Source of the DNA: Variovorax boronicumulans
GTDB lineage: Bacteria; Pseudomonadota; Gammaproteobacteria; Burkholderiales; Burkholderiaceae_C
Reading direction: 5' to 3'
Assembly (NCBI RefSeq): GCF_019352895.1
Contig: NZ_JAAAFX010000007.1
Coordinates: 142,199-206,198 of the forward strand
Length of the DNA: 64,000 nucleotides
Made by a program: the position numbers and the translations under genes. Below are positions 34,225 through 42,979 of this stretch, in pieces. Each line of letters opens with the position of its first letter. The first letter of the stretch is position 1. The notes under the pieces were generated by a model. It was not told the DNA's origin and did no database searches. It saw only the letters and a program-made list of their open reading frames with translations.

Positions 34225-36503
34225 GCGCGCCATTGAACTTGATGGGGAGTCCGTTGCCACGTGTGGATGGGCTGGCGAAGGTCACAGGTCGTGCGCGCTA
34301 CGCTGCGGAGCACACTTATTCGAACATGGCGCACGCTCGCCTGGTCACCGCGGCGATTGGGCGCGGACGCGTGACAGGCATCGATTCAGCAGCGGCCGAG
34401 GCCGCCGGGGCCAGGCTCGTGCTTTCGCATCTGAACGCCGACCGACTGGCGCCGGTCAAGGCCGCCTATCCCGTGGGCCAGGCGCAGACCCGATACCTGC
34501 CGTTGCAATCCGACGAAGTGCGCTATGCAGGGCAGGCTGTCGCGCTCGTCGTCGCAGACACTCCGGAGGCGGCCGACCTCGCCGCGTCGCTCGTTGGCGT
34601 GACCTATGCTGCTGAAGCGCCGCAGACGGATCTCGTCGAGCATCTTGGTCGAGCGCGAAAGGCAGAAGGCGGCAAGGACATCGAGAAGGGTGACGCCGAT
34701 GCTGCTTTCGATGCGGCCGACATCAGGATCGACGCGGTCTACACAACCGCGACCGAGCACCACAACGCGATCGAGCTCTATTCCACGATCGCCGAGTGGA
34801 TAGACGGCCGGCTGGTCGTCCATGAACCGAGTCAATGGTTGAGCGGCTTGCGCGCCTATCTTGCAGAGCGTTTCGGAATCGATCAAGACCAGGTGCGCAT
34901 CATCTCTCCGTTTGTCGGTGGAGGTTTCGGCAGCAAGGCGCTGTCCATGCCCCACAGTGCCTTCACGGCGATGGCGGCCCGACGACTCGGCCGGCCGGTG
35001 AAGCTCGTGGTGTCGCGCCCGCAGATGTTCACCGTGGGTGCATACCGTCCGCCGTCGGTCAGTCGCGTGCGGCTCGGCGCATCCAAGGAGGGCCTCCTGC
35101 GCTCCTATATGCACGACTACACCACGTCGTCGTCCCGCTCCGACCTGAGCGGGGTTCCAGGCGTCGAGTCGCCGGCGGTCATCTACGCGTGTCCCGCGAT
35201 CCGCGGCCGCGACCGTTTCGTGGACCTCGATGCGAACCATCCGGGGCCGATGCGCGCGCCGGCCGAGATGCCCAGCGTCTTCGCGCTCGAAAGCGCGATG
35301 GACGAATTGGCCCATTTGGTCGGCATCGACCCGGTCGAATTGCGTCTGAAGAACGATGCCGGCGAGCGCGATCCCGTGTCGGGGCTACCGTTCTCGAGTC
35401 GCTCGCTCGCCGCGTGCTGGCGTCGGGGCGCAGAGTTGTTCGGTTGGTCCCGCAGACCGATCGCACCTCGTTCTCTGCGAGATGGAGACTGGCTGGTCGG
35501 CTGGGGTTGCGCAGCATCGCTTTACCCGGTTTATGTTGGTCCTTCATCGGTCCGCATACGCCTCTCGGGGAAAGGGCGAGTGCTTGTGCAGCTTGCCGGT
35601 CAGGACCTCGGGACCGGCCTCTACACGGTCGTCGCCGGTGCGGCCGCGGAGACGCTTGGTGTACCGATCGAACACGTGCGCGTCGAGATGGGCGACAGCG
35701 ATCTTCCGTTCGGCTCTATGGCAGCCGGCTCACGCAGCACGGCCAGCGTGATGCCTGCCGTGCTGCGGGCGGCAGAGCGCGTGCGCGAGCGCTTGTTCGC
35801 TGCGGCAACGCAACCCGACGGGCGGCTCGCAGGGCTGCAAGTCGAACGCCTCGTCATCCGCGAGGGGCGGGTGGTGTCCGCGACAACCGAGAACGTTCTT
35901 TCGGAATCGATCGAGGATATTCTCAAGCGCGTCCCGCGGGCGGCCATTGACGAGACCGGCGACTTTGTCCCGGCGGGCCTAGCGACCGATAAATTGGCGG
36001 GAATCTACGGTGGTGGCGAAGGCGCCATGGGCCCGCTCGTCGCGAAGCACTGGGCCATGTATTCGTTCGGTGCGCAGTTCGTCGAAGTGAGGGTACATCG
36101 CCTCACCGGCACGCTGAGAGTGCCCCGCGCCGTCGGGGTCTTCGGGGCGGGACGCATCGCCAACGTGCGCACTGCACACAGTCAGCTTATGGGCGGAATG
36201 ATCTGGGGCCTTTCCTCAGGATTGCTCGAAGCGACGCATGTCGATCACCGCTACGGGCGCTACGTCAACGCCAACTTGGCTGAGTACCCGATCCCCGTGT
36301 CCGCCGATATAGGCTCGGTCCAGGTTGAAATGCTGCCGGAAGAGGACCGCGGCCGCGACGTCAATCCCTCAGGCATGAAGGGTGTCGGAGAACTAGGTGT
36401 CGTCGGCACCGGTGCTGCCGTCGCGAACGCTGTCTTCCACGCGACCGGGCGGCGTGTACGGCACCTGCCGATCACCATAGAGGACGTGCTGGATGGTCTC
36501 TGA
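34221..36503 (+). CDS. PaoC/YagR-like molybdopterin-binding catalytic subunit
   Basis: 760 residues. It opens with LPRVDGLAKVTGRARYAAEH and has the cofactor segments ISPFVGGGFGSKAL, LDANHPGPMRAPAEMPSVFA and QLAGQDLGTGLYTVVAGAAA. The catalytic Glu lies in NPSGMKGVGELGVVG close to the C-terminus, as in all active family members. It is the molybdenum subunit that hydroxylates aldehydes, often aromatic ones, to acids. The cytosine-dinucleotide cofactor chaperone (PaoD/XdhC type) is not present in the window and would have to be elsewhere. Confidence 0.93.
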   Translation: MSAPLNLMGSPLPRVDGLAKVTGRARYAAEHTYSNMAHARLVTAAIGRGRVTGIDSAAAEAAGARLVLSHLNADRLAPVKAAYPVGQAQTRYLPLQSDEVRYAGQAVALVVADTPEAADLAASLVGVTYAAEAPQTDLVEHLGRARKAEGGKDIEKGDADAAFDAADIRIDAVYTTATEHHNAIELYSTIAEWIDGRLVVHEPSQWLSGLRAYLAERFGIDQDQVRIISPFVGGGFGSKALSMPHSAFTAMAARRLGRPVKLVVSRPQMFTVGAYRPPSVSRVRLGASKEGLLRSYMHDYTTSSSRSDLSGVPGVESPAVIYACPAIRGRDRFVDLDANHPGPMRAPAEMPSVFALESAMDELAHLVGIDPVELRLKNDAGERDPVSGLPFSSRSLAACWRRGAELFGWSRRPIAPRSLRDGDWLVGWGCAASLYPVYVGPSSVRIRLSGKGRVLVQLAGQDLGTGLYTVVAGAAAETLGVPIEHVRVEMGDSDLPFGSMAAGSRSTASVMPAVLRAAERVRERLFAAATQPDGRLAGLQVERLVIREGRVVSATTENVLSESIEDILKRVPRAAIDETGDFVPAGLATDKLAGIYGGGEGAMGPLVAKHWAMYSFGAQFVEVRVHRLTGTLRVPRAVGVFGAGRIANVRTAHSQLMGGMIWGLSSGLLEATHVDHRYGRYVNANLAEYPIPVSADIGSVQVEMLPEEDRGRDVNPSGMKGVGELGVVGTGAAVANAVFHATGRRVRHLPITIEDVLDGL

Positions 36504-37407
36504 CGGTAAGGCCGACGCAGTTGACAACAGAACCGCAGGGCGTCGTCGCGCGATGGTCCCACTGACGCTGGCCTTCATCTATGTCGGAACGGGCACGACC
36601 TTTCTGGCGATGAAGCTGGTGTCGCATGAACTCTCGCCGGTGGCCTTGACGGTCGTCAGGCTGCTGGTCGCGGCCCTGATCCTGGCGCCGATCACGGTCT
36701 GGCGCCTGCGCACGCGCGGTGCCTGGCCCACCGCGCCGCAGCTGCGTGGGGCGGCCTTGACGGGCGTGCTGCTGTTCGCCATAGGGCAGGTTGGCATCGC
36801 CGTTGGGGTCGCGAGCATGTCCGCCGGTGTTGGTGCGGTGATCACTTCCGCGACGCCGCTGTTCATTGCGATTCTGTCGACCGTTTTCCTGCGGGAGCCG
36901 CTGCCGGCGCGACAGCTTCTGGGCGTGCTGCTGGGTTTTGGCGGCATCGCGGCCCTGACGATGACGGCACCCGACGGAGAGATCGTGCTCGCCGGCGTCG
37001 CGGCGCTGCTGGTGGCGGCCTTCGCGTGGGCGATCGGTTCGCTCTACGGTCGAAGTGCGGCTATGCCGTCCGACGCTGTCGTCACGCTCAATGTCCAACT
37101 GCTCGTCGGGGCGCTGGTGGCGTCGCCGCTGATGGCTCTGGACGGTCATGGCGCCGCCGGGCTCCTGCAGTTGTCCGGGACAGCCTGGGCCGGCATGGCC
37201 TACCTGGTGGCCATGGCGATCGCCGCCTTCATGGCCTTCAACTGGCTCAACCTGAACGTGTCGAGCACGATCGCGAACACCTTCAACTATGTCACGCCGG
37301 TCATCGCCATGGGGCTCGGGGCGGCGTTCCTGGGCGAGACGGTCACGGCCGCGAAGCTGGCATCCGCTGCGGTCGCGCTCGTGGGCGTCGTGCTGATCCT
37401 CAAGTGA
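36493..37407 (+). CDS. EamA/DMT-family transporter
   Basis: 304 residues with about ten predicted transmembrane segments in two EamA repeats (LTLAFIYVGTGTTFLAMKLV, VGAVITSATPLFIAILSTVF with LREPL; then WAGMAYLVAMAIAAFMAFNW, TFNYVTPVIAMGLGAAFLGE). The paired patterns ...PLFIAILS..FLREPL and ...TPVIAMGLGAAFLGE are family hallmarks. Inner-membrane exporter of metabolites; the substrate is unknown. The gene overlaps the molybdenum subunit by 11 bp and has its own GAGGA site, so it belongs to the operon. It may release a reaction product or toxic aldehyde. Confidence 0.92.
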   Translation: MVSDGKADAVDNRTAGRRRAMVPLTLAFIYVGTGTTFLAMKLVSHELSPVALTVVRLLVAALILAPITVWRLRTRGAWPTAPQLRGAALTGVLLFAIGQVGIAVGVASMSAGVGAVITSATPLFIAILSTVFLREPLPARQLLGVLLGFGGIAALTMTAPDGEIVLAGVAALLVAAFAWAIGSLYGRSAAMPSDAVVTLNVQLLVGALVASPLMALDGHGAAGLLQLSGTAWAGMAYLVAMAIAAFMAFNWLNLNVSSTIANTFNYVTPVIAMGLGAAFLGETVTAAKLASAAVALVGVVLILK

Positions 37408-37425
37408 CGGACGAGTCGTTTTCCA

Positions 37426-38052
37426 ATGGACTACGCTTGCTCGCTGGGCCTTCTCTCTGTGGTCTACCTCGCGGTTCTGGCGAGCCCGGGACCGAACTTT
37501 CTAATCTTGAGCGACCTCGCGCTGAGCGGGCGTCAGCGCGAAGCGCGGTGGGTCGTGCTCGGCCTCACCGCGGGCTCGATCTTCTGGGTGATCATTGCGC
37601 TCACCGGCGTATCGGCGCTGCTGGATCGCCACCCTTGGCTGAGCAGTTCGATGCGGTGGGCCGGCTCGGCCTATTTGATCGGGTATGGGATCAAGCTGAT
37701 CCGTGCAAGCCGGCGGCCCCGGATGCGCGAGACGCCGAGGCCCGCCGGCGATCCATCGGTGCGCCGGGGCGCGTTCCGCAGCGGCATCGTGACGAGCGTC
37801 ACCAACCCCAAGGGCGCGGCCTTCTGGACCAGCGCGTTCGCGACCTTGATGCCGCCCGATGCACCGAACGGGTTCCTGCTGGCAACGACCGTGCTCGTCG
37901 GCATCCTTTCACTCGCATGGCACCTTGGCATCGTGCGCGTTTTCGGAACGCGAAGACTGAGGGCGGGCTACGTGCGGATCGAACCCCTTGTCGATCGAGT
38001 CGCAGGGAGCGCACTGGTGCTTCTGGGTTTTCAGCGAATCTTCAGCAGGTGA
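37426..38052 (+). CDS. LysE/RhtB-family translocator
   Basis: 208 residues with five or six predicted transmembrane segments. The family signature SPGPNFLILSDLALSGRQRE is at about residues 23-42, and GIVTSVTNPKGAAFWTSAFA carries the conserved NPK motif. These are proton-coupled exporters of amino acids and related small molecules. It is the second exporter in a row after the EamA gene (18-bp gap), which suggests an operon built to remove compounds from the cell. Confidence 0.92.
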   Translation: MDYACSLGLLSVVYLAVLASPGPNFLILSDLALSGRQREARWVVLGLTAGSIFWVIIALTGVSALLDRHPWLSSSMRWAGSAYLIGYGIKLIRASRRPRMRETPRPAGDPSVRRGAFRSGIVTSVTNPKGAAFWTSAFATLMPPDAPNGFLLATTVLVGILSLAWHLGIVRVFGTRRLRAGYVRIEPLVDRVAGSALVLLGFQRIFSR

Positions 38053-38059
38053 CACGACC

Positions 38060-38971
38060 ATGATTTCTCCCGCCCCGGTCCAGCCCCCCGATACCGCCGC
38101 CGCAGCGACACAACAGACTCGCCATCGTTTCGAGCAGGTGGGCGATGTGAAAGTGTTCTACCGCGAAGCAGGTGACCCCCGTGCGCCCGCCGTACTCCTG
38201 CTGCACGGCTTCGCGGCGTCCTCGTTCATGTACCGCCATCTGATCCCGACGCTCTCGGACCGGTATCACGTGATCGCGCCCGACCTGCCAGGCTTCGGCT
38301 TCACGGAGGCGGCGAAGCGTGGCGACTACGCCTACACCTTCGACCAACTTGCCGAGACCATCGACCAGTTCACCGTACAGCTCGGGCTCGAGCGCTATGC
38401 CATGCAGGTGTTCGACTACGGTGCCCCCGTAGGGTGGCGCCTCGCACTGGCCCATCCTTCACGCATCACGGCCATCGTCTCGCAGAACGGAAACGCCTAC
38501 GAGGAGGGGCTGGGTCCCGGGTGGGCTCCCATTCAAAAATACTGGGCAGAGCCATCGCAGGCGAATCGCGATGCACTGCATGAATTTCCGACGGCGACCT
38601 CCGTCGAGTGGCAGTACCTGGAAGGCGTCGTCGACAGGGACCGGGTGGCCCCGGATGCCATCGCCCTCGAAGGCTGGCTGGTGTCTCGACCCGGCAATGC
38701 GGACATCCAGCTGGACCTGCTCCTGGACTACGCAACCAACGTCGCGAAGTATCCAGAGTTTCAGGCCTACTTTCGAGAACACCGGCCCCCGCTGCTGGCC
38801 GTCTGGGGCCGGAACGACCCGTTTTTCCTGCCTGCGGGCGCGCAGGCCTGGAAGCGCGACATCCCCGATGCGGACGTGCGTTTCTACGATACGGGCCATT
38901 TGGCCCTCGAGACACACGGTGTCGAGATCGGAGCGGTGATCCGCGCTTTTCTCGAGGAGAACGTGAAGTGA
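38060..38971 (+). CDS. Alpha/beta hydrolase, epoxide hydrolase / haloalkane dehalogenase-like
   Basis: 303 residues from ATG 38060. The oxyanion HG motif is LLLHGFAASSFMYRHLI, followed by VIAPDLPGFGFTE. The nucleophile position reads MQVFDYGAPVGWRLA, i.e. Asp in the D-x-G-x-x-x-G context of epoxide hydrolases and dehalogenases rather than the Ser of esterases. The acid lies in VWGRNDPFFLPAGAQ and the His in DTGHLALETHGVEI. No signal peptide. The gene starts 7 bp after the lysE-like gene and ends in a GTGA overlap with the ankyrin gene. Confidence 0.9.
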   Translation: MISPAPVQPPDTAAAATQQTRHRFEQVGDVKVFYREAGDPRAPAVLLLHGFAASSFMYRHLIPTLSDRYHVIAPDLPGFGFTEAAKRGDYAYTFDQLAETIDQFTVQLGLERYAMQVFDYGAPVGWRLALAHPSRITAIVSQNGNAYEEGLGPGWAPIQKYWAEPSQANRDALHEFPTATSVEWQYLEGVVDRDRVAPDAIALEGWLVSRPGNADIQLDLLLDYATNVAKYPEFQAYFREHRPPLLAVWGRNDPFFLPAGAQAWKRDIPDADVRFYDTGHLALETHGVEIGAVIRAFLEENVK

Positions 38972-40047
38972 GCGATCAGCCCGTGGATTGCAACCGTCGG
39001 CCGGCCGGGAGGCTTCACGCCGCGATCAGGGAAGGCGACCTCCCCAGCGTTTGCGAGCTTCTCCGCCTGGGTGTGGACGCGAATCGGCGCGATACCGATG
39101 GATTCACGCCGCTCATGCTTGCCTGCGCCCTGGGGCAGCCGTACATGGCGGAGATGCTGTTGGTCGCGCACGCGGACGTTCTTGCGATAGACCCTCGCAT
39201 GGGGGCGACTGCGCTGCACAAGGCCGCGCAGACGGGCAATGTCGATGTCATCGCCGCGCTCCTGAATCATGGGGCGTTCATTGATCAGCAATCCCCCGTC
39301 CTTGGAAACACGGCACTGATGGATGCAGTGCTTCACAAGCATCGAAGCGCCGTTCAATGTCTTCTGGATCGCGGCGCGCGGACGACGATCAGGAATCACT
39401 GGCAGCAATCGGCGCTCGACCTCGCGCGAGTCGATCGGCTCGAAGCGATCGCGCGCCTGATCGAAGCGAGGATCGCGGCCGACGCCGAACGCGTCGGCGC
39501 CATGTCCTTGGTTTCGGCCACGAAGGCAGGCGATCTTGCGGAAGTCGAGCGTCTCATCGCGGCCGGTGCGGTGGTCGACGAGCAGGTGCCGGTGGTGGGA
39601 GGGCCCGACGACAACTACACTGCCCTGGGTATCGCGGCGCGTGAAGGGCAGCGCGCGATCGCCCGCGCTCTTCTCGGTGCAGGCGCCGACCCATCGCGGA
39701 TGATCGGTCTGATGAAGGGCACGGCGCTGCATGAAGCCGCATATTTCGGGCATGCCGAGCTGGTTCAGGAGCTCGTCGCCGTGCGGGAGCGCTCCGGCGC
39801 ATCGATACCTGAAATCGATGCGCAAGGACCTTACAACGGCTTGTCCGCGCTCCATGACGCGGTCTGGCACGGACATCTGGAGGCCGCGAGGGTGTTGGTC
39901 GGCGCGGGCGCTCGTCTCGACCTCAGGACGAATGCGGGGCTGACGCCCCGCGAACTGGCGCGCCTCTACGGCTACGACGAGATTGTCGAGTTTCTTGCCG
40001 GGATCGAGCCACGGCTTCTTGCTTCAGAATCAGGTGACTATCAATGA
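38968..40047 (+). CDS. Ankyrin-repeat protein
   Basis: 359 residues starting at GTG 38968, in a GTGA overlap with the upstream hydrolase and with a GGAG site 8 bp before it. About seven or eight ankyrin repeats are visible: DTDGFTPLMLACALGQPYMA, RMGATALHKAAQTGNVDVIA, LGNTALMDAVLHKHRSAVQC, DNYTALGIAAREGQRAIARA, KGTALHEAAYFGHAELVQEL, NGLSALHDAVWHGHLEAARV, NAGLTPRELARLYGYDEIVE. No signal peptide or enzymatic motif. It is coupled on both sides to hydrolase genes (ATGA with the epoxide hydrolase). This suggests a stoichiometric protein partner, perhaps scaffolding the two hydrolases; that is an inference. Confidence 0.9.
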   Translation: MSDQPVDCNRRPAGRLHAAIREGDLPSVCELLRLGVDANRRDTDGFTPLMLACALGQPYMAEMLLVAHADVLAIDPRMGATALHKAAQTGNVDVIAALLNHGAFIDQQSPVLGNTALMDAVLHKHRSAVQCLLDRGARTTIRNHWQQSALDLARVDRLEAIARLIEARIAADAERVGAMSLVSATKAGDLAEVERLIAAGAVVDEQVPVVGGPDDNYTALGIAAREGQRAIARALLGAGADPSRMIGLMKGTALHEAAYFGHAELVQELVAVRERSGASIPEIDAQGPYNGLSALHDAVWHGHLEAARVLVGAGARLDLRTNAGLTPRELARLYGYDEIVEFLAGIEPRLLASESGDYQ

Positions 40048-41186
40048 TCGAAACCATTCGCTCGTGTCCTTTCGCCTTCCCGGATGCAGCGCTCGCTGAT
40101 TTACGAGAGCGCCTGGCGCGCACGCGTTGGCCGGACAAGGAGACGGTGGACGACGCGAGCCAGGGGGTGCCGCTGGCAAGAATCCAAGCACTCGCTGCGT
40201 ACTGGCGCGAAGGATACGACTGGCGCGCCGGCGAAGCCCGATTGAACGCGTTCGATCCGTCGATGACGTGCATCGACGGGTTGGACATCCACTTCCTGCA
40301 CGCACGTTCACCGGAGCGGAACGCGACCCCGCTGCTCATTACGCATGGCTGGTCGGGATCCCCCTTTGAATTCGCCAAGGCCATGCCGCTCCTCGCCGAC
40401 CCGCGCGCGCACGGAGGCGGACCCGACGATGCCTTCCACGTCGTCGTACCTTCGATGCCGGGTTTCGGTCTCTCGGGCAAGCCGAAGCAGCCTGGGTGGA
40501 CCCCGGCGCGCATCGCAGGTGCCTGGGTCGAGCTCATGCGCAGGCTTGGCTACAACCGCTTCGTGGCTCAAGGCGGAGACTGGGGCTACGCGATCACCAA
40601 TGCGTTGGGCGCGATCGGCGCGCCTACGGTCGAGGCCGTGCACTTCAACATGTTTCCGGTCTTTGAAACGATGGAGGCCGCGGACGAGCAGGAGGAGCGC
40701 GGCCTTCAGCGGCTGCGCGACTTTCAGGAGAACAAGTCGGGCTACCAGATCGAACAGATTCAAAGCCCGCAGACGATCGGCTATGCGCTGACCGATTCGC
40801 CCGTGGGCCAGGCGGCGTGGTTCTACGAGTTGTTCGAACGCTGGACCGATCACGAAGGTGATCCGGAGCAGGCGTTGAGCCGGGACGACATGCTGGACGC
40901 CATCACGCTGTACTGGCTGACGGAGACCGCAGCCTCGTCGGCGCGCATCTATTGGGAAAGCATGCGCACCTTCGAAGAGCAACGCATCGACATACCGGTC
41001 GGCTTCAGCCAGTTTCCCCGAGACCTTCATCTGGCGAGCCAGCGCTGGGTGCAGCAACGCTATCCCACCCTGGTCCATTACGGGCAGCCGCCGAGAGGGG
41101 GGCATTGGCCAGCGTGGGAGCAACATGAACTCTTCGTCGAAGAACTTCGTTCGAGCTTTCGGAAGTCCCGTCGTGCGAAGTCATGA
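40044..41186 (+). CDS. Epoxide hydrolase with EHN domain
   Basis: 380 residues. The N-terminal EHN domain is seen in LADLRERLARTRWPDKETVD and YWREGYDWRAGEARLNAF. The alpha/beta core follows with ITHGWSGSPFEF, VPSMPGFGLSGKPKQPGW, the nucleophile Asp in VAQGGDWGYAITNALG, and the His in PPRGGHWPAWEQHELFVEEL. Two Tyr residues of the cap probably activate the epoxide. It hydrolyses an epoxide to a diol in the cytosol. Last gene of the eight-gene run 32593-41186. A homologue lies at 51082-52248 in the other regulon. Confidence 0.92.
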   Translation: MIETIRSCPFAFPDAALADLRERLARTRWPDKETVDDASQGVPLARIQALAAYWREGYDWRAGEARLNAFDPSMTCIDGLDIHFLHARSPERNATPLLITHGWSGSPFEFAKAMPLLADPRAHGGGPDDAFHVVVPSMPGFGLSGKPKQPGWTPARIAGAWVELMRRLGYNRFVAQGGDWGYAITNALGAIGAPTVEAVHFNMFPVFETMEAADEQEERGLQRLRDFQENKSGYQIEQIQSPQTIGYALTDSPVGQAAWFYELFERWTDHEGDPEQALSRDDMLDAITLYWLTETAASSARIYWESMRTFEEQRIDIPVGFSQFPRDLHLASQRWVQQRYPTLVHYGQPPRGGHWPAWEQHELFVEELRSSFRKSRRAKS

Positions 41187-41218
41187 AGCGGACAGAGCGC
41201 ACCCTCGTCGATCAACGT

Positions 41219-42193
41219 TCAATCCGCGTATTGGCCGGCCGCCTTGATCGGTCCGGCCCAGCGTCGTAGCTCGTCGCGCAGGTGCTTGCGATGCCCGTCC
41301 CGCGTCAGCCTTTCGTCGGTCACGACTTTCAACCCGGCGTCGGTCTGCTGCTTGCCAAAAGAGTCGCTGTTCGCGATCGTCACCAGTGCGGAATTGAGTC
41401 GCTCGACAACCGGCGTCGGGGTTGCCCGGGGCGCATACAGGCCGTACCAGATGGTGAGGGGCGCCTGCGCAAGGCCCATCTTTTCCATGGAAGGGACGGC
41501 TTGCAGCGGGGTACCTTCGATAGGCTCGCGCACGGTCACCGCGATCGGAAGCACTTTGCGCGCCTGGATCTGCGGCATCGCGTTGGACGTCAGGTCGCAC
41601 ATCAGGTCGACGTGACCGCTCATCAGGTCGATCATCGCCGGGCCGGTGCCCTTGTATGGGACGGTCGTCAGGCGCAGTTTCAAGGATGATTGCAGCAACA
41701 GCCCACACAGATGAGACGCTGAACCGATGCCTGCGTTGGCAAAAGTGACTCGCGATTGCCGTGCCATCCATCGCAGCAGCTCGTCACCTCCTGGAATCTC
41801 GGGTCTGGAGATGAGGACCAAGGGAGATTCCGCCATCACGCCCAAGGGCTCGAAGTCGGTTTCCGGCGCGAAATCGAGCTTGCGAAAGAGCGCCGGTGCC
41901 GTCGCCATGTGCACATGGTCCAGCAGCAGGGTATAGCCGTCGGGCGCGGCGCGCTTGACAGCGGCCACCCCGATGTTTCCGCCCGCGCCGCCCTGGTTTT
42001 GAACGATCACGGGTTGACCCAGAAGAGCGCTGGTCTGCGCCGCGATCTGGCGCGCGAGCCTGTCCATCGGCCCGCCCGCCGCGTAGGGCACGACGATCGT
42101 GACCGGCTTGTCGGGAAAGGTCGCATGGGCGCTGCCGATGTAAAGCGTCGGTGCCAAGGCCAACGTCCACAGGAGTTGAAGAATGCGCTTCAT
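41219..42193 (-). CDS. Bug/TctC-family substrate-binding protein
   Basis: 324 residues from ATG 42193 (MKRILQLLWTLALAPTLYIG signal peptide, cleavage near SAHA-TF); a frame open further upstream to 42304 overlaps the DJ-1 gene and is not used. Typical motifs: FPDKPVTIVVPYAAGGPMDR, VIVQNQGGAGGNIGVAAVKR, VPYKGTGPAMIDLMSGHVDL and GLYAPRATPTPVVERLNSAL. Periplasmic carboxylate-binding protein, the third in this window without a TctAB permease. It follows the DJ-1 gene by 14 bp and ends convergent with the epoxide hydrolase gene (32-bp gap). Confidence 0.92.
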   Translation of the reverse strand: MKRILQLLWTLALAPTLYIGSAHATFPDKPVTIVVPYAAGGPMDRLARQIAAQTSALLGQPVIVQNQGGAGGNIGVAAVKRAAPDGYTLLLDHVHMATAPALFRKLDFAPETDFEPLGVMAESPLVLISRPEIPGGDELLRWMARQSRVTFANAGIGSASHLCGLLLQSSLKLRLTTVPYKGTGPAMIDLMSGHVDLMCDLTSNAMPQIQARKVLPIAVTVREPIEGTPLQAVPSMEKMGLAQAPLTIWYGLYAPRATPTPVVERLNSALVTIANSDSFGKQQTDAGLKVVTDERLTRDGHRKHLRDELRRWAGPIKAAGQYAD

Positions 42194-42207
42194 CTGATGT
42201 GCCCGCT

Positions 42208-42903
42208 TCAGCTTCTTCCTGCGGCGGCACCGCCCATCGCGGACACGGCCTGCGTCACTGCCTGGCTGCGCAAGGCGAAGCGTTCGCGTGTCGCCTTGAG
42301 GCAACGCTCGACGATGTGTTCGGGCGACGTGCGCGGCGTGCCGCCCTCGAAAGGCGGCTCGGGGTCATACTCGATCTGCAATTGAATCTGTCGGGCAGCG
42401 TCTTCGTCCAGGATGAGCGACACCGCCTTCAGCGCCATGTCGATCCCCGAGGTCACTCCGCCAGAGGTGAAGAGGTTACCGTCGATGCAGATGCGCGATT
42501 CGTCAGGAATCGCACCGAACGCGGGTAGAAACTCCAGGGCCTGCCAGTGGCAAGCGGCGCGCTTGCCACGGAGCAATCCCGCCGCGCCCAGCAGCAGAGA
42601 ACCGGTGCATACGCCCATGACGAATTGCGCGCCGGCCGCCTGCCGGGCCGTGAACTCGACCCACGCGGGATCGACAAGCGCATCGTCGGTACCAGGACCG
42701 CCCGGAACGACCAGGATGTCGCAGGGCAACGACGTAGCGAAGGTCGCGGTTGGCAACAGGGTCAGGCCCCTGTCGGAGTGGACCGGGTCCATGCTCGGCG
42801 AAACGAAGTCGATCTTGAAGCCCGGCGCTCGGGCCAACACTTCGAAAGGACCAGTGAGGTCGAGTTGTGTGAGTGCCGGAAACAGTAGAAAGTTGACTTG
42901 CAT
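42208..42903 (-). CDS. DJ-1/PfpI-family protein (isonitrile hydratase-like)
   Basis: 231 residues from ATG 42903, with AAGGAG 9 bp upstream. The fold is shown by VNFLLFPALTQLDLTGPFEV with the conserved acidic loop, DILVVPGGPGTDDALVD, and the nucleophile elbow FVMGVCTGSLLLGAAGLLRG with Cys in the VCTG context, followed by HW (ACHWQALEFLP). This arrangement is shared with isonitrile hydratase (InhA) and the sensor domain of GlxA regulators. Its exact reaction is unknown. It is divergent from a GlxA-type regulator with the same domain and is followed by a Bug protein. Confidence 0.9.
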   Translation of the reverse strand: MQVNFLLFPALTQLDLTGPFEVLARAPGFKIDFVSPSMDPVHSDRGLTLLPTATFATSLPCDILVVPGGPGTDDALVDPAWVEFTARQAAGAQFVMGVCTGSLLLGAAGLLRGKRAACHWQALEFLPAFGAIPDESRICIDGNLFTSGGVTSGIDMALKAVSLILDEDAARQIQLQIEYDPEPPFEGGTPRTSPEHIVERCLKATRERFALRSQAVTQAVSAMGGAAAGRS

Positions 42904-42979
42904 GATGAGACTCCTTGAAACCCAAAATTTAGAGGCCGGGCAGGGTCGAGGTGTGCCAATCGCGGGGGACATTGCGCCA

